Shown here piece by piece: positions 15,530-23,254 of a DNA stretch of 62,892 nt. Position numbers and translations under genes: made by a program. Position 1 is the first letter of the stretch. Each line of letters begins with the position of its first letter. This stretch comes from an uncultured Sphingomonas sp. (GTDB lineage Bacteria; Pseudomonadota; Alphaproteobacteria; Sphingomonadales; Sphingomonadaceae). The notes under the pieces are model-generated. The model searched no databases. It was not told the DNA's origin and saw only the letters and a list, made by a program, of their open reading frames with translations. The stretch is from assembly GCA_913776045.1 (NCBI GenBank), contig CAJYOI010000051.1, positions 1 to 62,892 on the forward strand. Direction: 5' to 3'.

Positions 15530-16573
15530 ATGAGCAGGACGGATTTGGCGGCGAGCTTCGCCGCGGTGGAAGGGCTGGGCGTCGCGGGCGCGCGGCCGAT
15601 GTTGAGCGGGGGGGCGGCGCCGAGCGGGGGCTTCGCGAGCTTCGTGCGGTCGGGCAGCGTCGTCGAGATGAAGGCGCTCAGCGGGACCAACGACGCCGCG
15701 GGCGGCTATGCGGTGCCGCGGGAGATCGATGCGGCGATCGATGCGACCCTGGCGAGCATCTCGCCGATCCGCGCCATTGCGAACGTCGTGAAGGTCGGCA
15801 GCGCCGGCTATCGCAAGCTGGTGACGAGCGGCGGCACGCCGTCGGGCTGGTCGGGCGAGACGGACGGCCGGCCGGAGACTGCGACGCCGACGTTCAACGA
15901 GGTCGCGCCGCCGATGGGCGAGCTCTACGCCAATCCAGCGGCGAGTCAGGCGATGCTCGACGACGCGAATTTCGACGTTGAAGAATGGCTGGCCGGCGAG
16001 ATCGCGACCGAATTCGCGCGGGCGGAAGGGGCGGCGTTCGTTTCCGGTAACGGGACCAACCGGCCGAAGGGGTTCCTGAGCGGCGCGGTGGCCACGACGG
16101 GCGATACGGCGCGGGTGTTCGGGACGCTGCAGTATCTGCCGACCGGGGCGGCCGGCGCATTCGCGGCGAACCCGGAGGAGAGGCTGATCGACCTCGTCCA
16201 GAGCTTGCGCGCGCCGTACCGGCAGGGGGCGAGCTTCGTGATGAATTCGGCGACGCTGGCGCGCATCCGCAAGCTCAAGACGAGCGACGGCCAGTTCCTG
16301 TGGTCGCCGAGCCTGGCGGCGGGACAGCCCGCGACCCTGCTCGGATACCCAGTGGTCGAGGCCGAGGACATGCCCGACATCGCCGCGAACAGCCTGTCGA
16401 TCGCGTTCGGCAACTTCCGTGCAGGGTACCTGATCGCCGAGCGGACCGAGACGCAGATCCTGCGCGATCCGTACAGCAACAAGCCGTTCGTGCATTTCTA
16501 CGCGACGAAGCGGGTGGGTGGGGCCGTGTCGAATTCGGAGGCGATCAAACTGCTCCGTTTTTCCGCCAGCTAG
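15530..16573 (+). CDS. Major capsid protein, HK97 fold (GTA gp5)
   Basis: The main shell protein, 347 residues. Conserved HK97-type blocks: GGYAVPREIDAAIDATLASISP, IRAIANVVKVGSAGYRKLV, PPMGELYANPAASQAMLDDA, GAAFVSGNGTNRPKGFLSG, RQGASFVMNSATLARIRKLK, GYPVVEAEDMPDIAANS and FYATKRVGGAVSNSEAIKLL. The region ahead of the fold is only about 55 residues, much shorter than the roughly 100-residue cleaved delta domain usual for this family, although the maturation protease is present. RBS GGGAGACGGG precedes the ATG. Confidence 0.92.
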   Translation: MSRTDLAASFAAVEGLGVAGARPMLSGGAAPSGGFASFVRSGSVVEMKALSGTNDAAGGYAVPREIDAAIDATLASISPIRAIANVVKVGSAGYRKLVTSGGTPSGWSGETDGRPETATPTFNEVAPPMGELYANPAASQAMLDDANFDVEEWLAGEIATEFARAEGAAFVSGNGTNRPKGFLSGAVATTGDTARVFGTLQYLPTGAAGAFAANPEERLIDLVQSLRAPYRQGASFVMNSATLARIRKLKTSDGQFLWSPSLAAGQPATLLGYPVVEAEDMPDIAANSLSIAFGNFRAGYLIAERTETQILRDPYSNKPFVHFYATKRVGGAVSNSEAIKLLRFSAS

Positions 16574-16591
16574 GCGGCTGGCTCAGCAAGG

Positions 16592-16676
16592 TCGGACGGT
16601 GGAGGGGCGCAACCGCCTCCGTCCGGTCGGCCTGCCGCACTGCCTCACCCCAACCCCCCCCCAGAAAGGGAGGGGC
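16592..16676. repeat. Stem-loop and half palindromic repeat after the capsid gene
   Basis: Bases 16593-16625 can fold as CGGAC-GGT-GGAGG pairing with CCTCC-GTCCG. Bases about 16650-16676 hold another half copy of the CTCCCC/GGGGAG repeat (CCCC-AGAAA-GGGAGGGG). Together they fill the gap between capsid and spike-base genes and could act as an mRNA 3' structure. Confidence 0.45.
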
Positions 16677-16696
16677 TTTGTTCAGGACATTCCAAA

Positions 16697-16960
16697 ATGA
16701 CCGATCCTTTTTCCAACGTCGCGGACGCGCCGTCCGCGCCGGCGACGCGGCTCGTGCCTGTCGTGCCGCATGACACAAACCCGCTGAGCGAGGTGCCCAA
16801 GGCACTGTATATCGGCACCGGGGGTACGATCGTGCTGGCCGGTGTCGCGGGCGACGATGCGACGCTGATCAACGTGTCGGATGGGACCATCCTGCCGATC
16901 CGAGCGCGGTTCGTGCGGGCGAGCGGGACGACCGCGCACGCCATCGTGGGCTTATACTGA
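16697..16960 (+). CDS. GTA spike base protein (Rcc01079/GhsA-like)
   Basis: An 87-residue protein of the spike-base family named after R. capsulatus rcc01079. It has the N-terminal SAPATRLVPVVPHDTNPLSE, then PKALYIGTGGTIVLAG, DGTILPIRARFVRASGTTA and the final AIVGLY; PRAIYVGTxGDL and GTVLPLRVxxVxATGTTA are the corresponding family blocks. In R. capsulatus the head spikes help the particle bind recipient capsule. There these genes lie away from the main cluster; here the gene is embedded between capsid and connector genes. Its stop overlaps the next ATG (TGATG). Confidence 0.7.
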   Translation: MTDPFSNVADAPSAPATRLVPVVPHDTNPLSEVPKALYIGTGGTIVLAGVAGDDATLINVSDGTILPIRARFVRASGTTAHAIVGLY

Positions 16961-17484
16961 TGGTCGCCATCGTCGCGGTCCAGCACACGGACGTCGCCCC
17001 TCGGGGTGGGAGCGTGTGGCGGATCACCAAGACCGGCGGGTTCGACGACAGCTTCGACGCGCCGGCCAAGTCGGTAGCGGCGATCACGGGCGATTTCGTG
17101 CTGCGGGCCAAGCGTGTGGGGGACGCCGACCGCTTGATGATCGGCGTTACCGCCAACCCCGACGAGGACACCGGCTATGTCGGGATCGACTATGCCATCG
17201 CGTACCGCAGCGGCGCGATCGAGGTGTTCGAGCGCGGCGAGTATCGCGCCTATTCGTTCGACATCGCCGATCTCGTCTGGATCGAGCGGATCGGGACAAC
17301 CCTGCGATATCTGACCGGGCCGAGCCGCAAGTCGGCGAGCGTCGTGCGCACGGTCACGGGTGTCGCCGGGCCGCTCTTCTTCGACAGCTCGCTCGTGACA
17401 CCGGGGTGCGCAGTCGATGTGCGGTTCGACCGCGCGGGCTGGGACATCGCGCGGTCGCGAACGCGGCTGTCGCTGGCAATCTGA
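16960..17484 (+). CDS. Putative GTA spike or fibre protein (unrecognised fold)
   Basis: A 174-residue protein directly coupled to the spike base gene. Alternating beta-type segments (GSVWRITKTGGFDDSFDAPA, DFVLRAKRVGDADRLMIGVT, IDYAIAYRSGAIEVFERGEY, SFDIADLVWIERIGTTLRYL) suggest a jelly-roll or lectin-like sandwich as in phage tail or spike proteins. By position it could be the counterpart of the R. capsulatus spike protein GhsB, though I see no direct sequence match. Receptor binding is inferred only from context. Confidence 0.5.
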   Translation: MVAIVAVQHTDVAPRGGSVWRITKTGGFDDSFDAPAKSVAAITGDFVLRAKRVGDADRLMIGVTANPDEDTGYVGIDYAIAYRSGAIEVFERGEYRAYSFDIADLVWIERIGTTLRYLTGPSRKSASVVRTVTGVAGPLFFDSSLVTPGCAVDVRFDRAGWDIARSRTRLSLAI

Positions 17485-17495
17485 AAGGATATTCT

Positions 17496-17981
17496 ATGAC
17501 CGTCGATGACGCGAAGGCGTATCTGCGCCTGGAAACCGCGCAGGACGATGCGCTGCTCACGGGACTCGTCGCGAGTGCGCGGGGGCTGTGCGAGGCGTTT
17601 CTGGGGCAGCGGCTGATCCGCAGCGAGCTGACCGAGACCGTGCCGGCCGACGGGGTCTGGCACCGGCTGGCGGCGGCACCCGTCGCCACTATCACCCAGG
17701 TCGGCGCGCCGGCGCTGCCGTTGGGCGTGTACGCGATCGATATCGATCCGGTCGGCGACGGCTGGGTTCGCGTGACCGGCGGCGGGGACGTGCCGGTCAC
17801 CTATCGCGCCGGGATCGCCGAGGACGAGGCCAGCGTACCGGCGGCGATCGCGCAGGGCGTCGTGCGGCTGGCGGCGCACCTGTATGTCGACCGCGCGGAT
17901 GCCAGTGCCCCGCCCGCGGCGGTCGCCGCGCTGTGGCGCCCGTTCCGGCGGTTGCGTCTGTCGGCGACGGTGCGAGCGTGA
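17496..17981 (+). CDS. Head-tail connector protein (GTA gp6, phiE125 gp8-like)
   Basis: A 161-residue adaptor of the DnaT-like/gp6 connector family, which docks on the portal ring. Typical N terminus MTVDDAKAYLRLETAQDDAL, LVASARGLCEAFLGQRLI, then VPVTYRAGIAEDEASVPAAI and QGVVRLAAHLYVDR. AAGGA lies just upstream of ATG 17496. The stop overlaps the next gene's GTG. Confidence 0.88.
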   Translation: MTVDDAKAYLRLETAQDDALLTGLVASARGLCEAFLGQRLIRSELTETVPADGVWHRLAAAPVATITQVGAPALPLGVYAIDIDPVGDGWVRVTGGGDVPVTYRAGIAEDEASVPAAIAQGVVRLAAHLYVDRADASAPPAAVAALWRPFRRLRLSATVRA

Positions 17982-18154
17982 TTGCGGCCGAGCGGGCCGC
18001 GGCGCGGTGGCGCCGGCGGGTGGCGGCGTATCTGGCGAGCATTCCCGGTCTGCGGGCTGAGGAGACAGCGGACGGCGTGACGGTCAGCGGCCGACGGTTG
18101 CGCGCACGATGGCTGGGCGATGCGCGGCTGCGCGACCTGCGAGACGGGCTGTGA
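17978..18154 (+). CDS. Small GTA protein in the gp7 position
   Basis: A 58-residue arginine-rich protein starting at GTG 17978 (GTGA overlap with gp6) and ending at a second GTGA overlap with the DUF3168 gene. ERAAARWRRRVAAYLASIPG and VSGRRLRARWLGDARLRDLR are its main features. It is much shorter than R. capsulatus gp7, and I cannot assign it to a family; identity rests on its place in the operon and the coupled starts. Confidence 0.5.
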   Translation: MIAAERAAARWRRRVAAYLASIPGLRAEETADGVTVSGRRLRARWLGDARLRDLRDGL

Positions 18155-18552
18155 GCGGCGCGACGGCGGCGGCCCGCGCCGCGCTGGCGACGCTGCTGCG
18201 TGCCGATCCGGTGCTTTCGGCGACGTTGAACGGCGTGTTCGAGGGGCCGGCGGTGCGGGCATCCACGCCCTTTGCGGAGATCGGCGAGGCGGTGGCGGGC
18301 GACTGGGGGACGAAGGACCGTGCGGGCCGCGAGCTGCGGCTGGCAGTGATCCTGCGCGATGCGGGCGAGACGAGCACGCGGATCGGCACGCTGGGCGCGG
18401 CGGTGGAAGCCGCGGTGCCGGCGCTGCCGCGCGATCTGCCGGGCTGGCGGGTGGCGAGCGTGGTGTTTCTGCGCAGCCGCGTGGCCGGCGAAGGGCCGGG
18501 GCGGTGGATCGCGGCGATCGAGTTCCGCGTGCGGATGCTCGCCGCGGACTGA
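18151..18552 (+). CDS. DUF3168 tail terminator/completion protein (GTA gp8)
   Basis: A 133-residue protein. AAARAALATLLRADPVLSATL, NGVFEGPAVRASTPFAEIGE and the later AGETSTRIGTLGAAVEAAV, VVFLRSRV and WIAAIEFRVRMLA follow the DUF3168 pattern of siphophage tail terminators, which cap the tail tube at the head side. Translation starts at GTG 18151, overlapping the preceding stop. Confidence 0.85.
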   Translation: MSGATAAARAALATLLRADPVLSATLNGVFEGPAVRASTPFAEIGEAVAGDWGTKDRAGRELRLAVILRDAGETSTRIGTLGAAVEAAVPALPRDLPGWRVASVVFLRSRVAGEGPGRWIAAIEFRVRMLAAD

Positions 18553-18574
18553 ATTTCATTGAAGGAGACAGGAC

Positions 18575-18982
18575 ATGGCGGCGGAGAAGGGGAGTGCGTT
18601 TCTGCTGAAGGTCGGCGACGGGGCGAGCCCGCCGGTGTTCGCGACGGTGGCGGGGCTGCGAACGACGCAGCTGAGCATCAACGGCGACATGGTGGCGATC
18701 ACCAGCAAGGATTCGGGCGGCTGGCGCGAGCTGCTGTCGGGTGCGGGCGTGCGATCGGTCAGCGTGTCGGGCGCCGGTGTTTTCACCGGCAGCGCAGCGG
18801 AAGCGCGGCTGAAGACGTCGGCGCTTTCGGGGCGGATCGACGATTACCGGCTGGCGTTCGAGGGCGGCGAGACGATGACCGGGCGGTTCCTGCTGACCCG
18901 GCTGGACTATGCCGGCGATTTCAACGGGGAGCGGACCTACACGCTGGCGCTCGAAAGCTCGGGCGCGGTGGTGGCGGCGTGA
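18575..18982 (+). CDS. Major tail tube protein, TP901-1 family (GTA gp9)
   Basis: A 135-residue tail tube subunit. Family features: EKGSAFLLKVGDGASPPVFATVAGLRTTQ (read as two blocks, KGSAFLLKVGDG and VFATVAGLRTTQLSIN), ITSKDSGGWRELLSGAGVRS, SVSGAGVF, then RLDYAGDFNGERTYTLALES. AAGGAGA precedes the ATG. The stop overlaps the GTG of the next gene. Confidence 0.9.
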   Translation: MAAEKGSAFLLKVGDGASPPVFATVAGLRTTQLSINGDMVAITSKDSGGWRELLSGAGVRSVSVSGAGVFTGSAAEARLKTSALSGRIDDYRLAFEGGETMTGRFLLTRLDYAGDFNGERTYTLALESSGAVVAA

Positions 18983-19290
18983 GTGTTGCGAACCCCGCGC
19001 GGGGGGAAGCGGCGCTACGCGTGGCGGGGGAGGTCCTGGTGGTGCGGCCGACCTTTGCCGCGCTGGTCGCGGCGGAGGGGGAGTTGGGGCCGCTGTTCGC
19101 TCTGGTCGAGCGCGCGGCCGAGGGGCGGCTGGCGCTGGGCGAGATGGTCGCGCTGTTCTGGCACTGCCTGCGCGATCGGCCGGAGGGGCTGACGCGCGAC
19201 GCGTTCGGCGAGGCGGTCGTGGCGGGGGGGCTGGCGGGAGCGACGCCGGTGCTGCGCGAGGTGCTGCGGCAAGTGCTGGCGGGGCGGTGA
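18979..19290 (+). CDS. Gene transfer agent family protein gp10
   Basis: A 103-residue protein of the GTA-gp10 (phage tail tube protein GTA-gp10) family. It has NPARGEAALRVAGEVLVVRP, TFAALVAAEGELGPLFALVE and LGEMVALFWHCLRDRPEG, which are hallmark blocks. It probably acts with the following gene as the tail assembly chaperone pair. GTG 18979 overlaps the gp9 stop and its own TGA overlaps the next GTG (19287). Confidence 0.88.
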   Translation: MSVANPARGEAALRVAGEVLVVRPTFAALVAAEGELGPLFALVERAAEGRLALGEMVALFWHCLRDRPEGLTRDAFGEAVVAGGLAGATPVLREVLRQVLAGR

Positions 19291-19610
19291 GGGGGCTCAA
19301 ATCCTCCCCAGAATGGGGAGGGGGACCAAGCGCAGCTTGGTGGAGGGGGGGCTCCGCAAATACATCGCCTGTGGAGCCCCCCCTCCACCAGCCTTCGGCT
19401 GGTCCCCCTCCCCGTACCGGGGAGGACTTTCAACGCACCGCTTCTCGGCTGGCGGGTCGTATTTGTGCCGCAGTCGGGTGGGCGCCGGATACCTTCTGGT
19501 CGGCCACCCCGGCCGAAGTCGCCGCGCTGTTCGTCGATCCGGCCGCGGCCGTGCCGACCATGACATCCGCCGATCTCACGACTTTGATGGAGGCCCATCC
19601 CGATGGATGA
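19287..19610 (+). CDS. Phage tail assembly chaperone (gp10.1-like) with in-frame palindromic repeat
   Basis: The C-terminal 60 residues match the small GTA tail chaperones (ASRLAGRICAAVGWAPDTFW, SATPAEVAALF, then LTTLMEAHPDG). The frame stays open upstream to GTG 19287, which overlaps the gp10 stop (GTGA) as elsewhere in the operon. Codons about 5-50 are made entirely by the inverted palindromic repeat at 19304-19434, giving an odd Gly/Pro/Trp-rich segment. The total of 107 residues is roughly twice the usual size. Either the ribosome reads through the repeat and the chaperone tolerates it, or an internal start (for example GTG near 19370) is used. The last bases overlap the tape-measure ATG. 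Confidence 0.65.
   Translation: MRGLKSSPEWGGGPSAAWWRGGSANTSPVEPPLHQPSAGPPPRTGEDFQRTASRLAGRICAAVGWAPDTFWSATPAEVAALFVDPAAAVPTMTSADLTTLMEAHPDG
19304..19434. repeat. Inverted pair of palindromic repeats inside a coding frame
   Basis: CCTCCCCAGAATGGGGAGG hairpin, then GGGACCAAGCGCAGCTTGGT, GGAGGGGGGGCTCC, a short centre (GCAAATACATCGCCTGT), and the mirror image GGAGCCCCCCCTCC, ACCAGCCTTCGGCTGGT, CCCCCTCCCC...GGGGAGGA. The two halves are near-perfect inverted repeats and can form one long hairpin. The same family is at 9567. Confidence 0.8.
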
Positions 19611-20175
19611 GGAAATCGAACGGCTGGTCGTCAGCGTGCGCGCCGACACCGCCGCCTTTGCCCGCGACGTCGCCGACATGCGCGCCAGCCTGGACGGCCC
19701 GATGGAGGCCGGTGCCGCGCGTGCCGGGCGGGCGGTGGAGGCGGGGCTGCTGCGGGCGGTGCAGACCGGCAAGCTGGGGTTCGAGGATCTGCGCCGTGTC
19801 GCGCTGTCCGTGCTGGGCGAGATCGCCGAGACGGCGCTGAAGGCCGGCATCGCGGCGATCGGTGGCGGTCGCGGTGGCGGGCTGGGGGCGGTCCTGGCGG
19901 GCGCGTTCGGCTTGCCGGGTCGTGCGACCGGCGGGCCGGTGTCGCCGGGGGCGGCCTATCTGGTCGGCGAGAGGGGGCCGGAGCTGTTCGTCCCGACGAG
20001 CAGCGGGCAGGTGGTGGCCGATGCGGGCTCACGGAGCGGCACGCGCGACGTGCGGGTGTCGATTACCATCGCTGCGCCGCCCGGTGCCGCCGGTGGCGAT
20101 GCACCGGCGATGCTCGCGCGGTCGGGACGGCAGGTGGCGCGAGCGGTGCGCGCGGCGCTGGAGGGAATGGACTGA
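19603..20175 (+). CDS. Tail tape measure protein (GTA gp11)
   Basis: A 190-residue tail length determinant. The N-terminal part DEEIERLVVSVRADTAAFARDV is the usual start of GTA tape-measure proteins, followed by a coiled region and a glycine-rich hydrophobic centre (IAAIGGGRGGGLGAVLAGAF). The C-terminal block PGAAYLVGERGPELFVPTSS is diagnostic of phage tape-measure ends. The short length fits the short GTA tail. It overlaps the chaperone by eight bases and the next gene by one base. Confidence 0.88.
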   Translation: MDEEIERLVVSVRADTAAFARDVADMRASLDGPMEAGAARAGRAVEAGLLRAVQTGKLGFEDLRRVALSVLGEIAETALKAGIAAIGGGRGGGLGAVLAGAFGLPGRATGGPVSPGAAYLVGERGPELFVPTSSGQVVADAGSRSGTRDVRVSITIAAPPGAAGGDAPAMLARSGRQVARAVRAALEGMD

Positions 20176-22451
20176 TGGCGCATTGGCTGGCCACCGCTCG
20201 CCCGAAGGACGGAATCGAAAGCCATATCCACCGGTTCGACCCGCGGTTCTGGACGGTCAATTTCCCGCGACCGATGATGGCGAGCGTGGTGACGGCCAGC
20301 GAGACCGCGCTGAGGGTCGACGCCGTCTTCTATCGCAAGGACGATCTGGCCGGGCTGATCTGGGAAGCGGAAGATCGCCACGATCATCCGCTGCTCGCCT
20401 ATGAAACCGCCCGCGACTTCCGCGAGTGCCGCCTGCGCTTTCGCTGGCGGTCGAACGGGGTCAAGCCGCTGGATGCGATCCACGGGCCGACGCTGACGAT
20501 CGAGGGGCGCGATGCCGATGGCGCATCGCGCGCTTGGTACGTCCGACTCTGGAATTATGCGCAGGGCACGCCCGAGGACGCGACGATCGCGATCGATTTC
20601 GCCGCGGTGCACGGCGGCTTCACTTTGCCGGGCGAAGCCGATCCGGTGTTCGCGGGCGATGTCGATCGGATGTTCGTGTCGCTGGTCCCGCCGGCGTACG
20701 ACACCAGCGACGCGATGCTGGCGCAGCCGCAGGAGGGCTGGGTCGAGCTGAGCGACATCGCGTGCGACGGCCCCGGCGCGGTGCTGTCGCTGGCCGACAC
20801 GATCGTGCCGGCGCACGGGCTGGAAATCGCCAGCGGCTATGACGACAGCTATCACCTGACGCCCGAACGCCTGCTGCGCAACGCGTTGCACCTGGGGTAT
20901 CGCGGGGCGATCAACCATTATGTCGGGATGAGCCATTATTTCCGGCTCGTGCGCGAGGGGACGGCGCTGGTGGCGACGCCGGTGGGTGGCGCGCTGAACG
21001 TCGCGGCGCAGGCGTGGCACCGCGATTTCGCCAGCCGAGCGAAGGCGCTGGGCTATGAGCTGATCTGGTCGCTGTCCTACGAACTGTTCGCCGCGCACGC
21101 GCCGGCCGCGTGGCAGCAATGCGCGTGGGACGGCGCACCGGGGCGGACGGGCTGGGAGCCGCCATCGGCGTTGCTGTCGCCCGCGAACCCGGCGGCGATG
21201 GCGTATCTGCGGGCGGTCGCGGTGGCCTTCGTTCGACTGGCGCAGGACGCCGGGTCGGCGGTGCGCTTCCAGGTCGGCGAGCCGTGGTGGTGGACGATGG
21301 CCGATGGGCGGCCGTGCCTGTACGATGCGGCGGCGCGGGCCGCTTTCGGGCCGCTGGCGGTGGAAATCCCGTCGATGCGCGCACCGATGGATGCGTGGCA
21401 GACGGCGCTGCTCGATGCCGCGGGCGCGATGCTGGCGCAGTCGACCGCGGCGCTGGTCGCGGCCGTGCGCGACGTGGCACCGGGGGCGGAGACGCTGCTG
21501 CTCGCCTATCTGCCGACGATCCTCGATCCGCTGGCGCCCGAGGCGAAACGCGCGAACCTGCCGGTCGGCTGGGCGAAGCCGGCGTTCGATGTGCTGCAGC
21601 TCGAGGACTACGACTGGTGTGCGCCAGGCAACCCGGCGGCGACCGCGCGTGGGATCGCGGCGGCGGGGGACCGGCTGGGCTATCCGGTCGCCGAGCAGCA
21701 GTATTTCGCGGGCTTCGTGCTGAGGCCCGAGGATCGCGCGCAATGGGCGGCGATCGATGCCGCGGCGGTGCGGGCGCAGGCGCGCGGGGTGGCGCGGACC
21801 TTCATCTGGGCGCTGCCGCAGGTGATGCGCGACGGATTTGTCCATTTCGACGGGGAGGATGCGATGATCGCTTTCGATGACGTGCGCTTTCCGCTGGCGC
21901 TGGGGCGGGAGGTCGAGGTCGTGGCGGAACATTCGACCGCGATCGTCGCGAGCGCCGGCGGGCATGAGGCGCGCAACGCCGCCTGGGAACAGGCGCGGGC
22001 GCGCTATGATGTCGGACCGGGCGTGCGCAGCGAGGCGGACATCGCGCAGCTGCTCGCCTTCTACCGCGCGCGGTTGGGCCCGGCGCGGGCGTTTCGTCTG
22101 CGCGATCCGTTCGACTGGCGCGCGGCCGGTGAGCGGCTGGGGACGGGCGACGGCCTGCGCATGCGCTTCGCTCTGGTGAAACGCTATGAGGGCGTCGTGC
22201 GGCGGATCACGCGGCCCACGCCGGGGACGCTGACCGTCTTCGTGAACGGTGCGACGACGTCGGCCTTCACGCTGGAGCCCGGCGGGCAGGTCGCGTTCGA
22301 TGCGCCGCCCGCTGTGGGCGCGGTGGTGACGGCCAGCTTCGACTTCGATGTGGCCGTCCGCTTTGCCGAGGACAGCCTGCGCGTGAACCGCGCGACCTTC
22401 CTTGCGGGCGAGGCGCCGTCGGTGCCGCTGGTCGAGGTGCGCGAGGCATGA
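20175..22451 (+). CDS. GTA distal tail protein gp12 (DUF2460) with large N-terminal glycosidase-like region
   Basis: A 758-residue protein. The last ~200 residues are the DUF2460/TIGR02217 domain of GTA gp12 (AEHSTAIVASAGGHEARNAAW, RYDVGPGVRSEADIAQLLAF, ARLGPARAFRLRDPFDW, RFALVKRYEG, GGQVAFDAPPAVGAVVTASF). In R. capsulatus gp12 is only about this size. The first ~550 residues are extra: a beta-rich segment (1-200), then HYVGMSHYFRLV, LGYELIWSLSYELFAAHAP, VGEPWWWTMADGRPCLYD and FDVLQLEDYDWCAPG, which look like a TIM-barrel glycoside hydrolase. It may cleave or bind recipient surface sugars; that is an inference. Confidence 0.82.
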   Translation: MAHWLATARPKDGIESHIHRFDPRFWTVNFPRPMMASVVTASETALRVDAVFYRKDDLAGLIWEAEDRHDHPLLAYETARDFRECRLRFRWRSNGVKPLDAIHGPTLTIEGRDADGASRAWYVRLWNYAQGTPEDATIAIDFAAVHGGFTLPGEADPVFAGDVDRMFVSLVPPAYDTSDAMLAQPQEGWVELSDIACDGPGAVLSLADTIVPAHGLEIASGYDDSYHLTPERLLRNALHLGYRGAINHYVGMSHYFRLVREGTALVATPVGGALNVAAQAWHRDFASRAKALGYELIWSLSYELFAAHAPAAWQQCAWDGAPGRTGWEPPSALLSPANPAAMAYLRAVAVAFVRLAQDAGSAVRFQVGEPWWWTMADGRPCLYDAAARAAFGPLAVEIPSMRAPMDAWQTALLDAAGAMLAQSTAALVAAVRDVAPGAETLLLAYLPTILDPLAPEAKRANLPVGWAKPAFDVLQLEDYDWCAPGNPAATARGIAAAGDRLGYPVAEQQYFAGFVLRPEDRAQWAAIDAAAVRAQARGVARTFIWALPQVMRDGFVHFDGEDAMIAFDDVRFPLALGREVEVVAEHSTAIVASAGGHEARNAAWEQARARYDVGPGVRSEADIAQLLAFYRARLGPARAFRLRDPFDWRAAGERLGTGDGLRMRFALVKRYEGVVRRITRPTPGTLTVFVNGATTSAFTLEPGGQVAFDAPPAVGAVVTASFDFDVAVRFAEDSLRVNRATFLAGEAPSVPLVEVREA

Positions 22452-23254
22452 GCTGGCTGGAGGGGCCACTGACCACGCTTGCCTTGTGCTGGCGGATCGA
22501 GCGGCGCGACGGTGTCGCGATCGGGCTGACCGCGCATGATCGCGACCTGGTGATCGACGGTAATGTCTATCGCGCGGCGCCGGGCATGACGCCCTCGGCG
22601 ATCCGGCGGCGCGATCCGGCGCGCGCCGACACGATGGACGTGGCGGGCGCGCTGACCAGCGGGGCGATCACCGAGGACGATCTGCTGGGTGGGCGCTGGG
22701 ACAGTGCGGCGGTCGCGATCTTCGCGGTCGACTGGACCGATCCGACGAACCGGGTGGCGTTGGGCGAGGGCGTGCTGGGCGCGATCGAGACCGCGGACGG
22801 GCGCTTCACCGCCGAACTGCGCGGCAGCGGGGCAGCACTCGATGCACCGGCCAGCGAGACGACCTCGCCCGAATGCCGTGCGGAACTCGGCGATCGGCGG
22901 TGCCGCGTGGCGATGGCGGGGCGGCGGCGGATCGTATCGGTCGTGGCGGTCGACGACGATGCGGTGACGCTGGATGCGGGACCGGCGGCGGGGGGCTGGG
23001 CCGGCGGGCGGATCCGCTGGCTCGACGGGGCGAACAGCGGGCTGGAGGACGTCGTGGCAGTGTCCGAGGGCGCCGTCGTGCGGATCGCCGGGGTGGCGCG
23101 CTTTCCGATCGCTGCGGGGGACCGCTGCGAGATGGTCGAGGGGTGCGACAAGAGCCTGGCGACCTGTGCGGGGCGGTTCGGCAATGCGGTGAACTTCCGC
23201 GGCGAGCCGTTCCTGCCGGGGATCGACCTGCTGACGCGCTATCCCTCGGCATGA
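22448..23254 (+). CDS. GTA baseplate hub protein gp13 (DUF2163)
   Basis: A 268-residue hub protein of the BR0599/DUF2163 family: TTLALCWRIERRDGVAIGLT, AHDRDLVIDGNVYRAAPGM, DVAGALTSGAITEDDLLGG, and a C-terminal cysteine set in SPECRAELGDRRCRV and GDRCEMVEGCDKSLATC, closing with NFRGEPFLPG. The cysteines are conserved in the family, and I recall an iron-sulfur cluster being described for the R. capsulatus hub, which they would serve. It overlaps gp12 by four bases. Confidence 0.88.
   Translation: MSWLEGPLTTLALCWRIERRDGVAIGLTAHDRDLVIDGNVYRAAPGMTPSAIRRRDPARADTMDVAGALTSGAITEDDLLGGRWDSAAVAIFAVDWTDPTNRVALGEGVLGAIETADGRFTAELRGSGAALDAPASETTSPECRAELGDRRCRVAMAGRRRIVSVVAVDDDAVTLDAGPAAGGWAGGRIRWLDGANSGLEDVVAVSEGAVVRIAGVARFPIAAGDRCEMVEGCDKSLATCAGRFGNAVNFRGEPFLPGIDLLTRYPSA

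Noticed and set aside
19956-22469. 837-codon open frame antisense to gp12
   Set aside because: Shadow frame on the reverse of a recognised GTA gene; biased Arg/His composition, no motif.
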